A DNA stretch of 64,000 nt from Hetaerina americana. Lineage: Eukaryota > Arthropoda > Insecta > Odonata > Calopterygidae. Of the stretch, positions 56,704 to 64,000 are shown piece by piece. Location: assembly GCA_022747635.1 (NCBI GenBank), contig JAKTNV010000005.1, positions 86,816,969 through 86,880,968 on the forward strand, in the 5' to 3' direction. The notes under the pieces are model-generated. The model searched no databases, was not told the DNA's origin, and saw nothing but the letters and a program-made list of their open reading frames with translations. The translations under genes were made by a program, and so were the position numbers. How positions within the stretch are numbered: the first letter of the stretch is position 1; each line of letters opens with the position of its first letter.

Positions 56704-57390
56704 CAATATTAATTAATTACACGCAAGTTAACGAAAGGACGTCATATCTATAAGGATCCTTATGTGGAGGGAGTATGTAGTTGTAAGAAAACGTAAATTG
56801 GCTTTCCGTCTTAACCACTACCGCCCCTCCCCTTTCCCCTCCAAGCCATATTCTAATCACTGTAGTGCGAAGTCATTGACTCACTATCACTGCGAAAATA
56901 AAAGAACAACGAATGCGCCTGTTCTCGCGAAGTCGGGTACTCTGGAAACTGCGATGACCTTGCGAGGAGGGGGGGTGTTTGAGGGAAGAGGGGAGGGATC
57001 GCTCACTCTCGCGCGATATGTGGGTCGGAGGAAGCCCCCCCCCCCTCCCGGCAGTAGGGAAACCGTATTGTCTTATCGGGCAAACCAGTTCCCCCCCCCC
57101 CCACGGAATGGTCGCTTGTGCAGCGGCCTTCTCTTTCCGACGGCGGCACGAAAATATTCAATTAGACCACGACCTTGGTTGGCAGCCAGGTGCAATTTCG
57201 CCCGAGAATAGGGTCCCGCGATAGTGCGAGGCGTCGATAAATGACACCAACACCACTGCGATATTTTGAACGCATGAAAACATTCAAGCATGAGCAAGTG
57301 GCAAAGTGTTGAACCATTCACTGTCATCGGCAAACACCGTAAGTGCAGATGACAGGGGCCAGTAGAAACGGGACTAATGGTTTTCAGAAA
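56704..57390. other. GC-rich patch with poly-C runs
   Basis: C runs at 57036-57047 and 57092-57103 and CpG-rich stretches near 57010 and 57130-57240. ORFs here are proline-rich by composition only. Possibly regulatory; nothing definite. Confidence 0.3.
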
Positions 57391-57800
57391 CAGTGCACAG
57401 GCCGATATCGAAGTGGTGTAAAAACATTGGGTTAGAGTTAAATATCACGAATTCGACTGCACTGGAGTTTTGGAATAAAAGTAATGATAAAGAAGACGTA
57501 AATTATATTAAAATCGACGGGATTGAGTTAAGCATCCAAGAAAAGGTCAAATACATCGTTGTTGCACTGACATCAAAGATTCAATGAGGTGCAACACACA
57601 TTAAGAAGAATATTCGGGTCAGGTAGACTTAATGAAGACAGGTTTCATTACACGGGATGTAAAAAAATTAATGAAAAGGTGAAAAATTAATGAGTGTGGT
57701 GCTAATTTGTTTTCATGAGGCCAGATTTAGAATATTCAGCAAGTATTTAAGATCAAAGGAAGAAAGGTTAGTTAAAACAAATGCCACGAGAAGCGAGTTC
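57391..57800 (+). pseudogene. Non-LTR reverse-transcriptase fragment (distinct from LINE-A/B/C)
   Basis: ORF 57393-57587 reads ISKWCKNIGLELNITNSTAL, KIDGIELSIQEKVKYIVVAL: the WCxxxGLxLN...KVKYLGVxL pattern that follows the catalytic site in Jockey/CR1-type enzymes. Downstream pieces contain stops. Confidence 0.6.
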
Positions 57801-58509
57801 GCATGGCGAATGTGCTTCAGGATTTAGTTAAACTGGAGAGAGATAGACACTATCAAAGATAAATACTCATTTAGTACTCGTTCTTTACCCGTCCGATGTA
57901 CATAACCATTGGGTGTAAATTGGCTCGCTCATGTTAGTTTTGCAAGTGGTTTTATTCTATTTGACCAGTGGTATCCTGACACCCCCCGCCACACGCCCTT
58001 GCGGTGGCTTGCGGGATATTGTGTAAGTACAGAACCATACTGACACCAGGCGTAACCACTCTCACTTTCTAAATTCAAAACTCAAAATTTAATTTGACTA
58101 TAGAGTACATTCATTATTTTATCAGGCACGTGAGCAGACATACGATACATGTACATAAGTAAGTGCACATGTGTTTATGGGCGTTCAAATATGAAATTGG
58201 TTGAGCATATATTCTTACAATTTTATGCATGAGTAGCTGGTGCCGTAACACCACCCACCAGTTGCCCTTGGGGCTTCTTTCATGGGAATTATGTAGATGT
58301 AGACGTGTATAATATCTCTGAAAGGCACTTGCGGATTTTCACGAGGCAACCTCTTTCATTTAGACGAGGGAAATTTTCTGAATGCACGATAACCGCTTTT
58401 GATCCTTTTCGACATATTCTTTTGGAACTATTTCCCTTGAATCTTCCGCGTTCTGTACACATTTTGTTATTCCTAGCGTCACAGAGAAATGCTTCTAAAG
58501 TTGGCTTAC
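57801..58509. other. Unassigned, with two short dispersed repeat fragments
   Basis: Near 57975-58050 'acaccccccgccacacgccc' and near 58235-58310 'caccacccaccagttgccc' with 'atgtagatgtaga' belong to the repeat at 41.86 kb. Nothing else recognised. Confidence 0.4.
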
Positions 58510-59073
58510 AGGACAGGACAAAGACGATTAAACGCTAGGATGGACTTACGCTTTCTCATGTCCAAATTTTCAATTAATATGCGATATACCGCACGTTTTG
58601 AAATGCCTACTATGTCTGCTAGCTCGCGCACTTTCAGTCGACGATCATCCAGTATCACTTTGTGGATTTTCTTTGCAGTTTCAGGAGACGTCACCTCATT
58701 TGGCCGAGCAATGCGATGCTCGTCTTCACAGCTCGTACGGCCTCGTTTAAACTCTGCTACCCAATGTTTTACTGTTGTAAACGAAGGAGCAGACTCACCC
58801 AGAGTAGAATCCAGTTCAGCTTTTTTATATTGTTTGGGCTGCGGTCTTTCAAATAAAAGGATTGTATCACACAACGATGACCAATTTTCTCCTTTTTCAC
58901 AAATTCACTGAAAACCTTCACTATTGATGTTTGCCAAACAAATACTAAACGACGTGGCGTCATCAAACTGTAAAAATATGCTTTATAGATTGCGTACTTT
59001 CTAATACAGTGATATTTTTCAAACAACTACCGCTATCTCTAGGTCAGGCCTGGCACTTACGGGACCACCCTCG
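58510..59073 (-). mobile_element. Mariner element, 5' half only (family M1)
   Basis: The right end (minus-strand 5') cgagggtggtcccgtaag and the following leader match the left end of the element at 16637. The minus strand has VKKEKIGHRCVIQSFYLKDR, a frameshift, then LGESAPSFTTVKHWVAEFKRG, VTSPETAKKIHKVILDDRRL and VRELADIVGISKRAVYRILI: both helix-turn-helix units. It ends after NLDMRK with loss of the catalytic half. It complements the 16.6-kb copy, which has only the catalytic half. Confidence 0.88.
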
Positions 59074-59747
59074 CATAAAATTAATTCGGAACCACTTGTT
59101 TCAGCGCCGTGGTCTTGTCAATTATTCATATTCCAACATTGGTCACTTGGATCATCAACATAAAATTCGAGAAAAACACGCCAGAACTTGCAGATTCAAG
59201 GACTCCCTCTTCCCACGGACAATACGGAATAGTAACAGCAAGGTTGGAGATCCCAAGAATGACACTTGCCATCCGCAGCGTGTAGAGAATATTTAGTTTT
59301 ACTTATACTATATGCATGCATTTTATACTCTATTATCGGTTGTTTTTTGGGAAATACATTCCTGCACGACCAATTAGGACTGAATAAACCCGACTTCGTG
59401 AATGTTACAGCACTCCCTATATTTTCGAGCTCCCCCCCGTCGGCCCATTGTCCCTCTCAGCTGGGGTAATGCTTCACGAGCTCCGCTGTCAACAGAAGGG
59501 TGATACGTTTTTCACACATGACGTCAGGGGTGGGGACATTAAGCTGTATGCACATGGCCAAATAGAATTTTCCCCTATTCTTGCTTTACAGATCTGAATG
59601 ACCTGTCTTAGAACTTTGGCGGTCTACTAAATATATAGTTGCTGTTCGTTTTTATTCCCACCTTTTTGATACGCCAGAGAACTTCTTCAGTGGGTAAAAA
59701 TTGACACTTGTGTAAAGCTTAGTTCTCTGCCAACATTTACAAGTATA
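59074..59747. other. Nothing recognised with confidence
   Basis: Unassigned sequence; a short minus-strand CTGAAGA near 59690 was examined and not accepted as a hammerhead. Confidence 0.35.
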
Positions 59748-60298
59748 CAATGCTTGTATAAAAAGTATCGGTAACAATTTTTTCCTGACGTGTATTGCGT
59801 GAAGTGCTGAATTCAGACCGTCGGTTAAGGTGTGCGCATGATCGCAGATCGTACATTGGTATTGAATAAGATGACAGTGCACACACCATTAACACTAAAA
59901 ATGTGGCGATACGGAAGATCTGCGCTAAACTCGTCCTCCCGAAGGTTTCTTGACGGACGACCAAGAGCAGAGTCAAGTGTCTGCTTGTGAAGACCTGCAA
60001 CGGCATCGCGACGATTCCCCAACAGTCCCGACTTAGCACCAGTAGACTATTTCCTATTTCCAAAAGTGGCATCCACCTCCAAAAGACACCTCCTTGGGAC
60101 CCTAAATACCGTCAAAGAAGGTTGCACGCGTACCCTTAAGGACCTTCCCGAATCCGCCTACCAGGGAGCCTTGGAGTTGTGGAAAAACCGCTGGCAAAAG
60201 TGTGTCGACGCTCAAGGGATGAAATTTGAAGAAATTTGTGGAATTGTAACAATATCTGAAATAAATCTATATTTCCGAAACTTTTTACACAAACCATG
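59748..60298 (+). mobile_element. Mariner element, internally deleted (family M2)
   Basis: 551 bp, TA on both sides, ends caatgcttgtataaaaag and near inverse. Keeps a short 5' part (decayed ICAKLV region), the internal junction shared with the copy at 18275, LAPVDYFLFPKVAS after a frameshift, and the C-terminal PESAYQGALELWKNRWQKCV. Serves as the uninterrupted reference for the 18652 insertion site. Confidence 0.9.
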
Positions 60299-60484
60299 TA
60301 TAGCATGTGTACGCCACCATTCACGTCCTTTTCTGGGAAAGTGAAAGTGTCAAAGGATGTTTTCCCCTCTTCCTCGTCCCTTAAACACTCTCTTCTCCAT
60401 TATCCATTACTCTGTGTCCAACTGGTCCTTGCACCCCCTGCCACACTCCTTTTTGGTGGTTCGCGGTGTATTTGCGTAGATGTT
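60299..60484. repeat. Unassigned DNA with short dispersed repeat
   Basis: Near 60425-60484 'caccccctgccacactcc' and 'ggttcgcggtgtatttgcgt' belong to the 41.86-kb repeat family. Confidence 0.45.
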
Positions 60485-60930
60485 AATGATGTAGTTTCGA
60501 CTCCGACGATGAAACCGGGTCTACGGCGGCCGAACTCTCCGTTCCCCTTGGCAACGACGTAAACAGGAGGAATGGCGCCGATTCATGTTTCCAAATCCGC
60601 TGTCGCCTCCCCGTGGTTGGTCGTCGACGGAGGAATGAATGAATGAATGAATGAAGAGAGGGGGCGATCGGAGTGGCGGTCGGTCGTGAAGTGAGTTTAG
60701 ACGCGGCGGCGCGAGTGGATGATGATTGGAGTGTCATTTATGCCCTCGTGCTTGCTGTGATGTGTGCGTGTGTGTGTGGGGACCCTGCTCGGAGCTCCTT
60801 CGTGAGGCAAGGAGGGGTGGATGATGCCGCCGCCGACCACGACCTCAGCCGCCTTCGAATGATTCCCCGGGGGCGGAGCGGGGGAAGGTCGGACGGATGG
60901 ACGGACGCCTCCTGCGGTCTACGAATGAGG
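60485..60930. promoter_or_regulatory. CpG-rich island, possible promoter or first exon
   Basis: Strongly GC- and CpG-rich (gcggcggcgcgag near 60701, ccgccgccgac near 60829, gggggcggagcggggg near 60869), with a (GAAT)n run at 60633-60654. A plus-strand frame from 60673 encodes a hydrophobic stretch (VIYALVLAVMCACVCG) but has no ATG before it. It could be the 5' end of a gene running either way. Confidence 0.35.
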
Positions 60931-61149
60931 CAGTAGAAAAAAATGGGATGAAAAAAATATTCTCATCTTTCGCCTTGGTGCCGTTAGTCATGCGGGGTGG
61001 ACAATGCTCCATCGCGTCTATACATCTATATCAATTTAAATAGTTTTACATTTTTACACTACCTTGCATGGTAGACTACCACCGGCTAGGGTGTGGCTAC
61101 CAGACTACTGCTACTACTACTACCACCAGACTACTTTTGGCCCAAAATA
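60931..61149. repeat. Unassigned with short dispersed repeat and (CTA)n
   Basis: 'ctatacatctatatc', 'ccttgcatggtagactacca' and a (CTACTA) run near 61107-61135. Confidence 0.4.
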
Positions 61150-61640
61150 CTTACCAAAGAGATATCTTTCCAATTAATGCAAGAGGTTTAATCTGTAATA
61201 TAACTTTCCCTCCTTGAATGATTCCCAGCCAAGCTCCTCTAATATTTTGGATACGCTACTAAGTTTATCATAACAAGGTTTATAAATCCACATCCTCTAC
61301 GCTGCACGCAATCCAATTCGGCAATTAATCCAATTTTATGAGGATCCCGTATGCTTGCAGCATATTCTAAATTAGGCCTAAGCAGCGAAAGATAACATTT
61401 CTCTTTGACCTTTACACCACATTTCGCTAGTACGCTTCTAATGAATCCTATTTTTTTTGTTAGCTTGTCCCCGTATGTGTTTCTCACCCGGGAGAGGTCG
61501 TGAGTGAGGGTAGCGCATAAGTATTTACTCGAGTCCACGCTTTATTAAACTATTTCGGTGTTCCTAATATAGAAGCCCAGAAAATAGCTCTTTTTCCAAA
61601 AATTCATCACTGCACACTTTTTTAAGTTTAATTATTGTTG
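61150..61640 (-). pseudogene. LINE-C (CR1/Jockey-like) 3' end
   Basis: The minus-strand ORF 61239-61538 has DSSKYLCATLTHDLSRVRNT, KKIGFIRSVLAKCG, CYLSLLRPNLEYAASIRD and LDCVQRRGCGF, the C-terminus of the reverse transcriptase as at 28.1 kb. 3' untranslated end at 61150-61230 ('aatgcaagaggtttaatctg'). Confidence 0.88.
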
Positions 61641-61984
61641 TCAAATGTCGCAAAAAATTGTGTTTCATCATTTACAATGTAAATCATTTAAGGCATTTCA
61701 CTTATCAAAGGTAGGCATTTGCACAGCGTCATGCATCATTTCAGTCCTCAGTTCTTCCGTCCGTGGTTTATGCATGTTCTCTTCCATCCCGTCACGCTAA
61801 CCTAAGATTCTCACTTTCGTCGCGGCCTTGAATGCCGCCCCCTCTGCCTCTTTCTACATTCCCTCCTTTTCTGCTTTACTCTGATTTTCACGGGAAACTT
61901 TCTCTCAACCTCCTACAAATTCAAATCTTCGTCATTGAGTCTTCCAACTTCCCCAACTTATTTTCTCCTTCCTTCTCCACCCCA
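61641..61984. other. Nothing recognised
   Basis: Unassigned; the ORF starting at 61832 runs by chance into the mariner. Confidence 0.4.
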
Positions 61985-62683
61985 GATAATCGTTGTTTAC
62001 AGGCTTTTTATGGTGACAATGCTGTTGATAGGTCTACCGTAAATCGATGGGTAGTAAAATTTCGTGGTTACGAGCCTGGAAAAGCCATAATTGTTGATGA
62101 AACACGCAGCGGATGTCCGATCACTGTGACAGATGATAAACATCGAAAACTCGCCGAAGATTTGATTTCAAATACCGGCGAATCACTCAAAAGCGTATCG
62201 CAAACCATATTGGTCGAATTTGTCGTGTTAAAGGCAGCCTGACGCCAATAATCTTGCAAAATGACGACGCTCGTCCGCACAGCTCGCGCGCAACTGCGAA
62301 ACATGAAATTTGACAAACACGCTCTGCGAAACATGAAATTTGAACCGATTCCACTCCCTCCTTATTCCCCCAATCTTGCGCCTTGCGATTTTTATTTTTT
62401 TCCCCAACTCAAGAGATACCTCAAGGGTAATCATTACACCTCGGGCAATGAGATGAAGGTAAAAATTCGATAACATCAGGCTGTTTAACTCGCGTTGACA
62501 TATCACTAGAACACGTCTCCATATTTCAGCATCTCAAATTACACTAGATGAATATAACGACCTCAAACCTGCTCATGCGTGTTGAACTGGAATGTTACTT
62601 CCACATGCCACCAGGAGTGCTTCTGAAGGTCATTTTGTTTGTGATCTACCAGGATGTGTGCATTAGTTTTCAGCCTACTCTCT
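61985..62683 (+). mobile_element. Mariner element, parent family of the 15.4-kb MITE
   Basis: Plus strand: QAFYGDNAVDRSTVNRWVVK and DETRSGCPITVTDDKHRKLA (DNA-binding region), then a deletion to LQNDDARPHSS (second catalytic Asp) and a frameshifted LPPYSPNLAPCDFYFFPQLK (third Asp). A direct repeat of 'cgaaacatgaaatttga' lies at 62297-62343. The right end gttttcagcctac matches the MITE end; the left end is not found, so it is 5' truncated. Confidence 0.85.
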
Positions 62684-63282
62684 TATGTAGGAAAAAATTA
62701 TGCATGTTCGACGGAATGAAAGGGGACAGGAAGCATTTGGAGTTTAAGAATGGTGTATCGTAATGCGGTTTTTAGAGAATTTATTTATTGCGGGGGCTTC
62801 GGTCTATTTATGTAGCATTGGAACAGCGGTATTGAAGTAGTATATTTAATAGTAGTGGAAGCACGTCTATCTATATCTGTAGTCCACTGTTGTCGTCTCA
62901 CCGCATGAGTTAAGTCGCTCACCAACCGGCGAGGTCTAACTCTCCTCCATGAAAAATGATTTCATCTCGTGTCGAGTGATCTAAAGGCAGAGAGCGCGCT
63001 ATTTGTATTGAGTGATTGAGCGCGAGGGGGAAAGCGGCCATGCGATTCGAGGGGGCAGGTCAAGTGCTCGCCACGACACCTACCGAACCGCTGACCCCCA
63101 ACAAAGAACCGCGCTTCAAGGGTGGCTCTTTGACACTCACCCGCGATTGACCTCGTGCAAAAATGACTCACTTTGACTCAATCACAAAATGAACAACTTT
63201 CGTCTTCTTCATCGACAGTACCCAGGCAGTCATTTACATTCAGGTTTTCCAAGTTAAGATGTAAGAACAATCTTTTGTATTA
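62684..63282. other. Unassigned, GC-rich at 62960-63170
   Basis: The 63.0-63.17 kb part is CpG-containing; a 69-codon minus ORF there has no known family. Confidence 0.35.
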
Positions 63283-64000
63283 TCGGTAACCTACGGGTTA
63301 AGGTAGGTTTTCGATGAGCACAAGCTACCAAATGGTATAATGACAATATTCTCGCTTCTGCTAACATAAGACAACCCGGTATGCAACACTACTTAAAGCC
63401 CCTCTTCATCTCTGCGTACTTCCTTCCTCAGCTCATTCCATCCAACATCCCTATCCCTCTCATGCCCCTTCCTCGTTTGCCTGACATTTTTCCATTTATA
63501 TATCACATTCTTCAACCTGTCATAGACAATCATTATACTTTACATCCATTAGCTTGTCTCCCTATGATTTCATGATTTCTCCCAACAACCCCTCGCCTTC
63601 TCAGCCCATACCCAGCACTTCCTCGTTTGTTTTACTTTTTGTCCACTTTAACTTCTCCATCCCTCTCCTCACCCACATTTTAAAAACTTCCAATATACAT
63701 AGCTATAATCCTGCTTCAACGATCATGTTTCCGCACCGTACATAACTACGCTCCATATGAAAGTTTTGACACGCCTTTTCTTAACATCCTTAATCTACGT
63801 CCCTGTCATAAATTCTCTCCTCTTTGTGAAAGCCTCTTTGCCTAAAACAATTCCTCTTCTTATTCCTCTCTTACTACTACTTCGACCATTTCGGTCCAAA
63901 ACACTTCCGAGATACGTAAACTGTTCCATCTGCTCTAGTTTTTGCCCTACTATTTTAACATTTAACATAGTTTTTCTCTTTCTATAAAACTGGACAACCT
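63283..64000 (-). mobile_element. LINE-A copy running off the right edge
   Basis: Tail 'ggttaaggtaggttttcg' at 63296, then the C-terminal ORF end in reverse, with 'atctgctctagtttttgccc' (QKLEQM) near 63930. More diverged than the 53-kb copy; truncated by the window. Confidence 0.9.

Noticed and set aside
56762..57224. 149- and 81-codon proline-rich ORFs
   Set aside because: Driven by poly-C runs and GC-rich composition; no conserved motif.
59670..59700. Minus-strand CTGAAGAAG as another hammerhead core
   Set aside because: No convincing stem II and AAAA where GAAA is needed.
60673..60936. 88-codon ORF with a signal-peptide-like segment
   Set aside because: Begins at GTG with no in-frame ATG before the hydrophobic stretch; kept only as part of the CpG island.
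61832..62242. 136-codon ORF
   Set aside because: The first ~50 residues are low-complexity flank running by chance into a mariner DNA-binding region; not a fusion gene.

Overview
The window is eukaryotic nuclear DNA from an arthropod, most likely an insect. It holds two spliced Rab5 exons, many mariner transposons flanked by TA, several non-LTR retrotransposon families, tRNA-derived SINEs and long (TA)n microsatellites. It has no bacterial operons, CRISPR arrays or rRNA. I cannot name the species.

Layout. At 8859-9979 (minus strand) lie the first two coding exons of Rab5: the P-loop, switch region and WDTAGQE. A predicted 5' UTR exon and promoter lie near 11.84-12.13 kb. The rest of Rab5 is not recognisable in 1-8858, so intron 2 either fills that stretch or runs past the left edge. 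From 12 kb to the right edge the sequence is almost wholly repeats. (i) The main LINE family, here called LINE-A (RTE-like), has one near-complete 3-kb copy at 53106-56111 and truncated copies at 20.3, 22.9-24.4, 36.7, 52.1 and 63.3 kb, plus weaker related remnants at 31.0 and 40.6 kb. (ii) LINE-B, a second RTE-like family, lies at 25.4-27.1 and 45.9-47.0 kb. (iii) LINE-C, a CR1/Jockey-like family, lies at 19.9, 27.2-28.8, 44.4-45.6 and 61.2 kb. (iv) At least eight mariner-type elements from several families are present, all broken. The best, 34102-35434, has both terminal repeats, a TA duplication and a transposase spoiled by one A-run frameshift and one stop. (v) tRNA-derived SINEs with visible A and B boxes lie at 22.6, 42.2, 42.6, 51.2 and 56.4 kb. 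(vi) A second retroposon family with an (AAC)n tail has a 17-bp target duplication at 46.0-46.3 kb.

The most interesting signal is a set of short insertions that carry hammerhead-ribozyme cores as inverted pairs. At 18.66, 32.5 and 44.0 kb the same layout recurs: an 11-12 bp target duplication, an inverted arm, the right-way-round arm with a hammerhead core, a 41-45 nt tail sharing TTCCACAA...GCCT, and the second duplication. Two of these are perfect palindromes (82 and 94 bp arms). The structure fits short Penelope-like (pLTR) insertions, although no Penelope protein is visible. More diverged relatives lie at 20.8, 22.5, 33.4, 33.8 and 36.05 kb. In every readable core one extra A or T sits between CUGANGA and stem II.

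GC-rich, CpG-containing patches at 50.6 and 60.5-60.9 kb could be promoters of unseen genes. A 57-codon GC-rich ORF at 39122 is a candidate small gene or exon.
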